NCBI RefSeq assembly: GCF_026914185.1 | Contig: NC_070569.1 | Span: 186,001-250,000 of the forward strand | Reading direction: 5' to 3' | Length of the DNA: 64,000 nt | Source of the DNA: Puccinia triticina | Lineage: Eukaryota; Basidiomycota; Pucciniomycetes; Pucciniales; Pucciniaceae | Part shown: piece after piece, positions 11,901 to 22,900 of the stretch | Position numbering within the stretch: position 1 is the stretch's first letter | How the letters are laid out: each line of letters starts with the position of its first letter | Notes under the pieces: generated by a model | Database searches by the model: none | Told to the model about the DNA's origin: nothing | The model's input: only the letters and a program-made list of their open reading frames with translations | Position numbers and translations under genes: made by a program

Positions 11901-13265
11901 TACAAGGAGCTCTTCTCCGTGAAGGAACAATGCGAATTCACCTGTCAGCTCAATTGCGAGACGCCGCAATCACATCCTGATTGAGAACACCAAACATTGC
12001 ACGTCCTGAAAGTCGAGCCGTACATGTTCCACGAAAACAACATCCCTTACTCAGATGTTGCAAAGTTGATCAATCTCTGGCAATCATCTGGTTTGATATC
12101 AGTCTCGGGGCTTGTCTGCAAGTTGTGCACTAACCCGGAGCCCTCTTCAAAACCGAAGCCAAAAAAGAGAGCAAAACTGTCAAAGGTCTCGTCCGAAATC
12201 GCCATTGTGGCTAATCACACAAATCTTGCTCACTACATCATTGACCAATCAAAGCTAGAGTTCAACAAAGATCATCCAGCACCTCTTCATCTGCATTTTC
12301 ATATCGAATTCACCGGCAGCACCAGCGACGCTCACCGGCTCGAATTCATGGCAACAACCAATTGGCCATTCAAGTTGACTGTCGGAGGGCATATCTACAC
12401 GCTAATATCTCGAGGCTACTGGAAAGATAACCATTATTGGTGTAAGGTATTGCGAAGTGCAAATATCTCCGCCGATAAGGGCAGTTTGACTGCTGTTTGG
12501 CTTCATAACGACGCCGCAAATGACGGTTTTGCGCAACAAATCAACCGGGTCCCAAGTTCGATTGCCGGAGCAGATCCATTCACCAGTTGGGTCTTCTATT
12601 CTCGCGTGTGGACCCCTTCGGAGGAAGAGTACGTCGAGAAGGCCATTGATAGGATCAAGCAAGATAATCCCGACGCTAGTGGCGACATCCCCTTCAAAGA
12701 CTTGAAGTCAATTTTGAACGTCTCTCACAACTCAACTTCAATCGCTCATCAGGAGCCTCCGCAAGCAAAAAGTAAGGAAACAAGCAAAAAAATGGGAAAA
12801 TCCTCATTGGCAACAACAAGAAACAAAAAGGCACAAATCAAAGAAGACTCTGAATCGGAAAGCGGTGAATCAGGAATTGCAGAAATCAACAAGGAAGCCG
12901 ATGATATCCTTGAAGAGGATCAATCATTGCTTGTAGATCACTTAGCCGATCTAGACTTCTTGTTCCTGGAGGATGACCCCTCCGAAGCTCGGAAGCCAGA
13001 ACCCTCCAAAGCGCGCGATCCAGACGAATCTTTCCTTCCGGATGATTCTATCCTGACAAATCAAACCGTGGATCAATCAGAAGGTCGCACCCAGCCACAA
13101 GCGGCTGCATCCCTTCCCAAAGGCGCGGAAGAAAAGCAAGATTTGTGTCAAATGGCTCCGTCAAAGGCGCCTCTTCGTTTGAAGTTGAAGTTCACGGCTC
13201 CGAAAGAACCAAACCCAAGCCCGCAAGGAACCAGGCGCTCTAGCAGGATCAGGAAAGTCGTGTAG
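8958..13265 (+). pseudogene. WRKY-GCM1 MULE-type transposase, six exons, three in-frame TGA codons
   Basis: The coding frame can be followed through exons 8958-9562, 9700-9937, 10006-10190, 10255-10765, 10948-11198 and 11273-13265; introns of 64-182 bp have GT/AG ends and phases match. The N-terminal third is acidic. A zinc-binding region typical of the GCM/WRKY-GCM1 family follows: FCLGALVCDNPSC, then CRGLANKC and HQRC, then GILRHKGTHPHPWP. Further on, LLLDVTYRYFENGY (Asp codon at 10388) fits the first catalytic Asp of MULE DDE transposases, and CREHFHQSV fits their Cys/His segment. The C-terminus is long, low-complexity and basic. TGA codons at 9021, 11053 and 11982 interrupt the frame, each a likely CGA (Arg) mutation. 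A 16-C run near 9510 keeps the frame. The true start is unclear. Family identity is known from published MULE/WRKY-GCM1 elements; activity here is unlikely. Confidence 0.75.
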
Positions 13266-13852
13266 GGTGTAGTTTTCATTTTTTTTCCAGCCTTTTACAC
13301 TTGTTTCTGTGTTTTTTCCACTTGTTTCTGTGTTTTTTCCGCTCTTTTTTCCACTTCTTATGTCCCTGTGACTGCAAAATAAATACACGTGTTTTTATCT
13401 TTTTTTTGTGAATTTATACTTATGTGACTCCTCCAGAAATCAATGCCAGAGGTTTGCTTTGAGGGTTGCAAATTATGGTTTGCAAAATTTGAATTTTGAG
13501 GTCTGATTCACGGTTTTTGCAAGACATTATTTGCAGCTCATAAAGGTTTGTGGGTGAATGAGGTGCAAAATTGTAAGATTTGCGCCTGAAATGCCATTTG
13601 ACATACCTTTTCTTTTACAAACCATAAGGTGCGTGAAGGATGGATTGCAAAATTAGATATTGGAAATCTAGGGTTGGATTTTGCAAAAGTAGTCTTGCAA
13701 ACCTTCCAATTTGCAAGCTAATTTTTGGGGGCATGTGTTGTAAATTTACATATTAGGGCGACTTTATTGAATTTTACATTACATATGAATTACAAACCAT
13801 ATGTACTGTAAGATATGGTTTGTAAAATTATAGCAACCCTTTTTCAACTCCC
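13266..13852. other. 3' subterminal region of the MULE-like element
   Basis: No gene. The stretch is AT-rich and dense in TTTGCAAA, GGTTTGCAAAA and TTTACAAACC-like words in both orientations, mirroring 1640-1990 at the other end. It ends in the inverted GGGAGTTGA motif at 13844-13852. Just after the stop, at 13290-13350, CACTTGTTTCTGTGTTTTTTC is tandemly duplicated. Confidence 0.5.
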
Positions 13853-15829
13853 TAAAGATAAGACCAGCATGAGTTGAGTATGAACATATGAACAACTCTC
13901 AACGTGTCAGCCGGGCTACCATTCTAGAATAGAGCCCCACCTGCAGCTCCGGTAGTGCAGCCAAGAGCACCGTAAATTGGGTGCAGAACAGACCGCAGCG
14001 CGGACCTCTGCACAGCTTAGATTAGTTTGAACAATTTTTATAACAAATAGCTTCCTAGAGAAGCTATACACCAAAAAGACCGCCGCGCGGTCCAGAATCT
14101 CATTGTACAACAAATCATAAACAGGTACATGTAACAAAAAAAGAACTATGTAGAGAAAGACCTTCTTAGACGACCCACGTGATTCAAAGCATCCAGCCAC
14201 TGTTAGCATGGAGACAGGTTGCGCTGGGTAGCGGCTAAAATCAATCAGCCACGCGACACAGAGTACATACTACAGTACTTGATCGCGTAGAAGCTACCGC
14301 CGCCTGTAGGCGGCTAAACAATAAATCCACGCGAAACAGAGTACTTCCGTACCTGATCGTGTGGAGCCAACAGCCGCCTGGAAGATAGTAACAAGGAAAC
14401 GAGTTTCCGATGGCCATAGCACCTCAGAGACGGTAACCTAAAGTCCCAAGGGTTCCGGTGTTCTCCGCATGTATACCGACATTTATCCATCCTCTACACG
14501 AGAGCGGAGGATGGATAGAGCGTCAGGTTGAGTAGGGAGTTTCCGTAGAACCAGCGAAGAGGCCCCGTTGCCTATGACCCGTCTCCAAGAGATACGGGTC
14601 CTACGAGTATCATGAGCAGTAAAAATGCTATGCTCTCCGATGAGATGTATTGGGAGGATAGCTAGTAGTTTACCAAGCCGAAGAGCTCGCCAGAACCGCA
14701 TAAAAAGACGGGCTCTGGAGGACTCTTGCTCCCTAGAATCGTCAACTTCCATCCAAAACCGCCTGCTCCCTTGTCGCCGCATCATTTGTGTCAACGTCGC
14801 CAGCCTGCTGTTTTTTTAGATTGATTGCCTTGATTCATCATTTTTTTTGCTGGACTCCTGATTATCAGTAAGTCCAGATCATTTCTATTCATCTCCTCGG
14901 GAACATCTCCCTTTTCTATACATATTGGGAAATTGTCGAACTACCCCTGCTCGTCAGACCCCAGAAAACACAGGACATACTACCCCTGCTTGTCAGGCCC
15001 TGTAAGAACCGCTCCGGAGGGCACCATAACCATTCCGCTGCTCTTGCGGCCCCTCCGTTACATCCCATTAGGGATATAAATCTTTAAAAACCATCATCCT
15101 ACCGCGTCTACAGACGCGCCCACTCGCTGCAGTCACTCGTGTAGCTAGAGGACTTTGTGTCTTGGCATCACCAAGCCTGACACAACTCATATCTGGCAGA
15201 CTTCTAGAAAAAAATTACGGTCTGGCACTCTCTAGAGAGTGCAACACATTCCTCCTTGGTGTTTGACCTCACCTCCTGGATACTAGTCAGTCTCTGAACA
15301 GGTAATCTTGAGAGGCTTGTATCCTTCTCTCTCTTTCCTCTCTCCGGCGTACCGTGTGGTAGAAGAAGGGTGCACTCCTTCATGAGATGACTGGAGCAGA
15401 CCCTCTTCTACGCAAGATAATCCCAAGTAGTCAAGGGATCTCTGAAAGTGGCGTAGGATAAGCACGTAATAGAGATATACAGAAAGGAATAACTCCACAG
15501 TGTAATAATAATAATAATAATCTGCCATGAAGTAAAGGAAAACACTGTAAAACACCGCATGAAGTAGCCATAAGAGAAAGATAGCCGCAAGAAAACCATA
15601 ATCATAACCACACAAAAAAATGAGTATTAATCTGCAAAATTAATCCAAGTCTGTAGAAGATAGCATAATCCTCCCCCCATCCATAAGAAGGAACACCCCC
15701 CCCCCCTGTATATAGACAAATTTCCACTTCTCTGCTGTAGATAATAAATCAAGGAAAAAATCTGCCGGATGTCATAACCCCAATAAAAACAGAAATACCA
15801 AATAGAAATCCTTCTCCCATCCAACAATG
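13853..15829. other. No gene seen; repeat-like unique sequence
   Basis: No coding region or RNA gene could be supported. It holds an imperfect tandem duplication of about 70 bp (14229-14300 and 14308-14378, sharing CACGCGAMACAGAGTAC), an AAT microsatellite at 15504-15522, and a C run at 15696-15705. The 110-residue minus-strand frame at 15283-15615 is biased by the microsatellite and has no recognisable domain. Confidence 0.4.
14229..14378. repeat. Imperfect 70-bp tandem duplication
   Basis: Two adjacent copies share GGCTAAA, CACGCGAMACAGAGTAC and a GATCGYGT block, each ending before CCGCC. Function unknown. Confidence 0.6.
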
Positions 15830-16480
15830 GGCCACTACACTACGCTATGCTACGGGCCAATATCCGTTAGTGTATCCATGGTTATTTGGCAAGACAAATG
15901 GGGTATTGTTATCCCCAATTATAGCCCAATACACTAACAGTTAGTGTATCCAAAGTTTTTCATTGAGGATCTTGGGTATTGTTATCCAGAATACACTCAA
16001 AATACACTAACAGGTAGTGTATTTCTTTTGGATAACCAACATTTACCTGAAAGTTAGTGTATCAGGGTTAGGATAACAATCTTCTGCACTACAGTATCTG
16101 TTATTTCATGGTTTTTAGCCTCTAGTAGAAAATGATTCTCAAAACCTTATGTCCCAGATTTTTTTTTGTAACACAAAACCAACTTTACTACCAAAAATAT
16201 CAACACACTGAAAGTAATTTTATCATTAATTGCAGAGATGAACTGACAGTCATTGTATTTGTTATCAGGAATAACAACAGATAACAATCATGAAACTAGG
16301 ATTTGGTTATTGTTAACCTGGCATATTTCAGCTACACTACCAATACAATAACAGCCAAAAACAATAACATCAAAAAGATGTATTGTTATTGCAATAAAAT
16401 CAAGGATAACAGTATTATTTGTGTAGTCCGATGGAAAAAACTAACACTACACTACACTAACAATACAGTTAGTGTATCAG
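15830..16480. repeat. Palindrome-rich block of TTAGTGTATC and TAACAATAAC words
   Basis: The words GTTAGTGTATC and GATACACTAAC occur at least seven times in both orientations between about 15870 and 16470, with GGATAACAAT, AACAATAACA and TTATCCWGGATAA words. Head-to-head copies form palindromes such as ACACTAACAGTTAGTGTA. The structure resembles the AGCGC elements (one short word repeated in both orientations), but no clean ends or target duplication were found. Confidence 0.45.
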
Positions 16481-16975
16481 CCCACCGTTGTCCCATCCCA
16501 TGCACGCCACCTGCCTCTGCTCCCACACCGTCATCTGCACCTCCGCCACTTGCTGTAGACAGCCTCCAGACCTCCAATCATCCACTGTCCACACCCCTGT
16601 CTAGCCTCTGGCATTGGGGTCCCACTTGCCACCTCTGCACCAGCTAAATCCGCTGAGGTAGCCCGCTTCAGCTGCCATGGCTTCCCCCAATCACTGTGAA
16701 GCTCTAGATATTCCGCTCTGGACTGCCTGGACTGAGAAAGTCTGCTCTGCTTTGCATGCCGCAGCTCCGCCACCTTTGACTGCACGCTCTGCGCCTAGCA
16801 TATGTGATCCACCGTTTGAAGGTCCCGCACTGCCTCAGCTGCCTCCAGAGCCCTTGTGCCCCGCAGCACTACACACTTGGAAACTCTGTTTGACACTTTG
16901 GCGCCCTGCACCAGACTCTACCACCACAACGGATCCTCTAGAACTGAGAAAGACCTTTCTCTGCTAGTCTCAGAG
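16481..16975. repeat. C-rich dispersed repeat, copy 1
   Basis: A pyrimidine-rich stretch with no credible gene. The section around CCCCTGTCTAGCCT, TCCCAC, CCRCCTC, CCAGCTA and GCCRYGGCTTCCCCC matches 47640-47780, so this is a dispersed repeat. A weaker relative lies at about 41950-42200. The 114- and 96-residue frames here follow the base bias. Confidence 0.5.
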
Positions 16976-17435
16976 GTGTGGCTCCTCCTCCCGCGTCCAC
17001 AATTGAGTAGAGATAGAAATCAGTCTACTGTTTAGATATCCCACGCCTCGCCAGTGCTAGTCCATTTCATACTTAGTATCTTGTCATTCAGGGTATGGTC
17101 ACTTTAGAGACCTACCCTGACAGCTTTAGTGCAATTAGTATTGGAAATGGAGTTGGAGTAGTTTACAACAGTCTTGAGTCATGAAAAAAATAAGTCTTAC
17201 ACAAGATGTGTTTTTATATGTTTTGTGTGTGCAGTATGTAAAGCTGATATGAGATTGTTCAGAAAACTGATGGTAAATGTGGGCTATTCAAAGTTTCTTA
17301 GCCCTCCTCCTTAACCTTTATTCAAGAGCACAATTGTAAGGGGTGAAATCCTCTTCACTGGGAGCTGGGTGGAACTGGGCTCAAAAGAGGGCACAGGGAC
17401 AAGTCTAGGGCCAACCAAGGGAGAGGAGCTTGTAT

Positions 17436-17552
17436 TGCGCTGGCTCAGAGAGAATGATGGTCAGTTCTCTCTGAGATGAAAGAGAATAAACAGGAACAAG
17501 AGAGGGAGAGGCCTTACCTGGCTCAGAGAGAATGATGGTCAGTTCTCTACTG
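17436..17552. repeat. Tandem duplication around GCTCAGAGAGAATGATGGTC
   Basis: GGCTCAGAGAGAATGATGG and the following TCAGTTCTCT occur twice, about 79 bp apart, in otherwise gene-free sequence (16976-17640). Nothing else was identified in that stretch. Confidence 0.6.
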
Positions 17553-17640
17553 AGCCAGAGAAGAGGAGAGGTTGAGCTATGTACAAGTATGTGAAAGGCC
17601 AGGTGTCCATTGGTGACACCTTGTGAACCCCAGAGGAGGA

Positions 17641-18048
17641 GGGGGGTTTACAACAATGGATTAAGATCACTGAATTGACTTGTTAAGAGCGCAATGGGTT
17701 AGACAACAGCGGGTATTTATCGCTACAGTAACGCGTAACATAACAATGAATCAACAATTGTTGGCCGTTATTGTTATTGTTGCAGGTAAAGGCGGTGCAA
17801 TATCAATATCTGACCAAGACATTTTTTTTGCAACGGGCTTTACGATATCTGAGCGTGGAGCAACAGATATTGGGCAAGATAACAAGCAATAAAACGCCAA
17901 ATTAAGGCTAATTTGGCCTTTTATTGCTCAATAACACGTTATCCAGTGATAACGCATTATCCAGTGATAACCCATTACTTTACTGGTAATGGCCTCAAAA
18001 AAATAGGCTTGTTACGTTACGCTTGATGCCGCTGTTTGCGCGTTACTG
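17641..18048. repeat. TAAC/GATAAC-rich block beside the AGCGC element
   Basis: No gene. Repeats of CGTTAC, TAACAAT and CCAGTGATAACG, and a hairpin (GCCAAATTAAGGCTAATTTGGC at about 17897-17918), give the block a regular look. The 70-residue frame at 17680-17892 lacks recognisable features. It directly adjoins the 700-bp AGCGC element, which inserted into it. Confidence 0.4.
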
Positions 18049-18055
18049 CTAACAA

Positions 18056-18755
18056 CAACTGTGAAACCGCTGCGCTGCGCTGACATCAGCGGCACTTTTA
18101 GCGCAGCGCAGCGGTCTACCGCTGATCCTCCAGCCCGATCAGCGTTAGCGCAGCGGTAAGAGCGCTGCGCTAACGCTGAATTCAGCGGTTTGCTGCGGAC
18201 GCCTGCTTTTGATCAGCGTTAGCGCAGCGCCGCTGAAAGGCGCTAACGCTGAAAATCAGCGCAGCACAGCAGAATGACCGCTGACGGCCGCTGACTGCTT
18301 TTTCAGCCTCAGCGCGCTGATTTAGCTGCGCCCCACTAGGCGCTGAACATGGCAGCAGTGACAGTGGCGCTGCCAGCGCGTTACCTACATAGTTTCATTC
18401 ACTCAATCAACCTCCCACCACCTGTTTGCCCCCCATTGGGCCTCATCTAGTCCTTATGACCATGTTGGGGCACCACAAAATTAGTGCGCTGATGCTGAAA
18501 AAGCGGTCAGCGGCCTTCAGCGGTCATTCAGCGGTCATTCCGCTGCGCTTCGCTGATTTTCAGCGGTTTTCCGCTGAAAACAGCGTCAGCGCAGCAGTTG
18601 ACCAATGATTCAGCGGCGCTGAAATCTGCAGCTTTTTGCGGTGAAAATAATCAGCGGTTAGCGCAGCGCTTGTCCCGCTGATTTTCAGCGCAGCGCTCCG
18701 AAAAAACACTGCGCTGACCGCTTCGCAACAGCGCAGCGCAGTGGTTTCACCGTTG
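18056..18755. mobile_element. AGCGC element copy 1: 700-bp MITE-like, 7-bp TSD
   Basis: Almost the whole element consists of AGCGCAGCGGT, GCTGATTTTCAGCG and related words in both orientations. The ends are inverted repeats: CAACTGTGAAACCGCTGCG on the left against CAACGGTGAAACCACTGCG on the right, continuing through GCTGCGCTG. The element is flanked on both sides by CTAACAA (18049-18055 and 18756-18762), a 7-base target duplication. It has no transposase, so it must depend on an element elsewhere. A second copy with the same design is at 47955-48427. Confidence 0.8.
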
Positions 18756-18763
18756 CTAACAAT

Positions 18764-18828
18764 AACGGCGGGTAGTTACTTGACAAAAATCCCACATACA
18801 TCGTAAAGTAAAGTAACTACCCATGGTT
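18764..18828. repeat. 65-bp inverted repeat related to the 424-829 foldback
   Basis: AACGGCGGGTAGTTACTT and its inverted partner (AAGTAACTACCCATGGTT) are separated by a short AT-rich loop. The ends match the terminal motif of the foldback at 424-829, so this may be an internally deleted relative. Confidence 0.5.
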
Positions 18829-19073
18829 GGGTTAGAGAATTTCAAAATGGACCCGGGTACAAAGGGAGTTAATTATTAATCGCTATGCCGCGGCGGGGGT
18901 TCAAGCATTGATGGAGGACGGCAAATTAGGGGTTGAGGAACTTGATGCCAATGCTTTTGATCATCTCATTGGAGACAATCCTATCAAAGGTAGTGTTCTT
19001 GAACCGGGCGGGCAATTCGCGGGAGTCGAGCAGATGGACAATGATGCTTTACTTGCCGCTCCACCGTCCGGAT

Positions 19074-19886
19074 TGTGAGATTACAGACCCAGACCCGCAG
19101 CAACCTCCTAGGAAGCTAGCGCGACTAGACCAGAACCACCCGCAGCAATCTATAAGAGAGCTCGCGCGGATAGACCCAACCCAAGCCCCAGCTGCACAAA
19201 GAGGTAAGCCCCTCTAGCAGTCCAGCCAAGCCATAACCCAAGCAATAGCTAACAAGCAATGCACGGTCTCCTGTAGACACGGCATCCGCAACGGCAACCG
19301 CAAAGGTATCAGGAAGATTAGCACAAGCCCCCGGGTACGTAGCCGAGCAGAGACAAGGTTGATAGTCAGATCATACTGACCAACCTTACACCTCACAGAA
19401 CCCTTGCTCACCGTATTCGGAACAAGGCCCAAGACTCACTCCTAGCCAGGATTACGGCCAGCACCGAATCAGGTGAGCAGACACTGCATAGTAGCGATTG
19501 CTATCGTAGAACTAAAACCTAGCAAACTTTGTTTGCCAGACTCAGACCAATCCCAACCGTACAGACAGGATAAGACTAAGTTACTCAGATAACTAGTCCC
19601 TGCACCGGTGAGTCCAAGAATCAGAATCAGCGGTGCGAGCACCGAGTCAAAGACAGCTCTGACGAATGTGCTGCTCGTCGCATTAGACTCGCCCCACCCA
19701 TTCTACACTAGCCAAGCTCGCACTCAAGTTCCCTAAAAGGTTTACCCAGATCCCAGCATCTTTGCGTGCTGCTTTCAGGTAAACCTTTTCTTCAGATTCA
19801 GCTTTTCTTTATTCATAGTCAGACACATTGTAAATACAGAAGAAGTTAAGACAAAGCAATCTATTTCAGTTGCTCTCATTCTTTCA
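19074..19886 (+). repeat. copia-2 left LTR
   Basis: Starts TGTGAGATTACAGACCC, ends CTCATTCTTTCA. Contains an extra 14-base piece (around TAGCTAACAAGCAA) relative to the right LTR. Confidence 0.93.
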
Positions 19887-19903
19887 GATTTACAGTCTCG
19901 AAC
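19887..19903 (+). other. copia-2 primer-binding site, half tRNA-Tyr
   Basis: GATTTACAGTCTCGAAC directly follows the LTR. The complement ends GACTGTAAATC, the anticodon arm of tRNA-Tyr (GTA anticodon, loop CTGTAAA plus two bases of the 3' stem side). The end point is the same anticodon-arm position as in copia-1, but with a different tRNA. A 15-base identical site is in the TRIM at 56087 and 56297. Confidence 0.7.
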
Positions 19904-19941
19904 ACGCTCGATTCACTCTTCTCAGCAACTGAAAGCAGTAT

Positions 19942-22900
19942 GTGATGGCCAACACTAGAACGCAAGGCTCCACAAGCTTGGACAAAACCCCGGCCCCAGC
20001 CAAGAGTGACGCTTACAGTCCGGACAAGGACCACGTCAACGTTCCTAAATTCAATGGTTCCAATTTTCCGCTGTGGGAGTGCAAGATCAAAATGCACCTG
20101 CGTCCTCGACACCTAGAAACATACCTCGATGAACCCTTGTCGAAAGAGCCTGACGACGACGAACGGCAAGGAGCCCTAAGAACTTGTAGCATATTGAGCG
20201 AGGCGATGTCGAACGCCATATTCACCAGCGTCATCAATGATGATAACAAGCAAGCTCCATGCAAAATCTGGACCGACATCAAGAACATCTACGCCTCCGA
20301 CTCCTTACTATTGGTTTTCCAAGTATGGAATAAGTGGCTTGATCTCCAATTCAACAAGGATATGAATTCCTACATTACAGAGATGGAAGAAAGCCTCGCC
20401 GAATTCAGCTCACTCGGCCTCAAAGTCCCTGACGTGCTGGTAGGCTGCGGAATAGTCGGAAAAATCACTAAACGGCGGCCAATGCTGATGCAGGCGTTAT
20501 TTGCCGACCTCAAAGCTCTCGCCAAACCGAAGGAGATCATCGCTAAACTCCGAGACATTGGACGCCACAAAACTTCGACCAAGATGAAGTTTGTAGAAGA
20601 TTCTGATCAGACCTTAACAGCCCTGGCCACCGGCCCCAGTCATCGAACCAAGAAACCCACCAAATCCATTATTCGATGCAGCGGTGGCAAGCACAATCCT
20701 CGCGCAACTACCCACACTGAGGACACTTGCTGGACAATTCACCCAACCACTCGTCCACCAGAGAAGCCGCTCCTTGAGCGGGAAAGACCAGAAAAGCGCC
20801 ACCGGACCTCCTATCACACCACAGCTGATGACGACGATGAGGAACAGGCCCACCATGCAATAGCTCGTCCGACATTCACTTACAATGCGACAACCCCGTC
20901 AGCTGAGGTGCTATTGACGATCCTGGACTCGGGGGCCAGCAACCATATGCTGAACTCCCTCGCCTACTTTGTGGACACAACTCCGGTTCACATCAACATC
21001 GCCACAGGAAGCGGCAAGTCAGACCTGACAGCGGTTGCTCGAGGCACGGCGAACTTGCGCCTTATCTTGGGTCAAGTGATAACACTACGAGACGCGTTAT
21101 TCGTTCCGAAGCTCACGCGCAACTTAGTATCCATGATGCAGCTTCTCGACCGCAAGGCCGCCATCTACAAATCCAACGGCGCGTTTGAAGTCAGAATAGA
21201 CAACGAGAAACCCTTCAAAGTGTTTGTCGGTAACGACTTGCTCGAGATCGTGGGTGTCAACCCTCCGCAAAACACAGTTGTTAATCTAAACACTACAGTC
21301 TCGCCGCAGCTCACAGATTTCCAAAAATGGCATAACCGACTGGGTCACGCGAGCTCCGGCAGGATAAAGCAAGTCATACCCGACAAGATCAGCCTCACCA
21401 AGACTCACTCCTGCACTGCATGTATGCAGGGGAAGTTAACTCGGCTTGCCTGTAGCGGCCACTTCAAGGCAGCCGACGATCCCCTCAGTGTAGTTCACGC
21501 GGATATTGTTGGGCCCATCTCACCTCCAACTAACGGAGGCGCCCGGTGTGGTAAGCCAATCCTGAATATGGCACCAAAATCAAAGTCTTTTCCCCTCAAT
21601 ATAACCCTCTCTGGAATACTCAAGCACCCACCTCCCTTAAGGATCAAGGCCAGGACAACTCATACCCATCAACAGGCCCCCCTTTCTCTCTTCACCCTTT
21701 TTCCCCACCTTCTGGATACCCACCTACACCAACTCAGTATTTCTCAGGCTCCCAGCTAGGCACAAGTGGGAGAAAGTCACCCATCAGACAGAGCCAGACT
21801 ATTAGGAAAGACCCTGGACATTGACCATCTTTTCTTCCCTTCCCAAACCAGCATAACAACCCCAATTAGGATTAGCCACACATGTAATAACCATAGAGAT
21901 CCCATCTTGGTTACCCCTTGTCCCCTTTGGTTTCAGCCCTTCCCTTTTCAGACTCTCATGTGATATGTAAACCCTTGTTGTGATGTTTCATTGTCTCTCC
22001 ACATTTCAGCCTCTTCTCAGAACTTCCCATCTCCATAGTAGTTTCAGCCTCAGCCCCTTGATTGAGAATTTTCACTGTTTCATCTTTTCTTCCAACCACA
22101 ACTCAGCCCCATAATATTTTGTATATAGTCTGCCCTCTTTGGCCCTACCTTTTTGTCCCCCATCAGATCCTGTCCCAGCAATCCAGATCACTGGTCACCA
22201 TTCACTAGCCTAGCTTATGCCATTAAATCAGAGTGGACAAGCTTGATAAGTCTATGCCAAATATATCAGGTTGGACAGACTTTACATTACCTTTACCTTG
22301 CTATTAGATTAGTAGAAAGTAAACCCTTAGACATACCTCAAGAATCTCCATAGCCACACCTTTCCTTAAGAGTCCATACTCTTATATTCTTTTTCTTGTT
22401 CCCCTGAGAGGCAGCCCTTCAAGCACCAAATCCCTCTCAAGCTCTATTCTTCCCTCAGAGTAGTTCCACACCGGTACTTTCTAACGCTAGTAGACCAATG
22501 CACAGGCTACATCCACACAGCCATCCTCAAAGAGAAACGCCAAGCGACACAAACCATTCTCGACTTCTGAGTGTTCTTCGAACAGCAAACCGGCTTCAAA
22601 TTGAAGAAATCAATTTGGGACGGGGGCGGAGGATTTGTCAATGGGACTCTAGGCGACTACCTCAAGGCCGAGGGCATCCAGCATAACGTCGCCCCAGCAT
22701 ACACCCCGCAAAATAACGGCGTGGCTGAGAGAGCGAATCGGAAGATCATCGACATGACGAGATGCCTCCTGATGCAGGCCAACATGGCCCCTGAATGGTT
22801 GGCGGAAGCCGTGCAAACGGCAACTGCAACAACTAATTGCTTACCCTCCCTTTCCTGCGACAAATCGTCGCCAATCGAGCTCATGTTCAACATAAGGCCA

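Larger units (their letters stand above)
1620..13852 (+). mobile_element. WRKY-GCM1 Mutator-like DNA transposon (with nested copia-1)
   Basis: The limits are set by imperfect terminal inverted repeats. Both ends read GGGAGTTGA, then after a variable spacer ATTTTACAAACCATAT followed by an ACATATG block (1620-1683 and about 13795-13852, inverted). Subterminal stretches (1640-1990 and 13440-13840) and two transposase introns are rich in TTTACAAACC, GGTTTGTAAA and TTGCAAA motifs, as expected for transposase-binding subterminal repeats. No convincing target duplication is visible. The element carries a decayed transposase gene (8958-13265) and is interrupted by copia-1 (2530-7843). Boundaries are inferred; the transposase identity is stronger. 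Confidence 0.55.

Noticed and set aside
16303..16967. Proline/serine-rich ORFs as secreted proteins
   Set aside because: They lie in a dispersed C-rich repeat also found at 47.6 kb and lack signal peptides.
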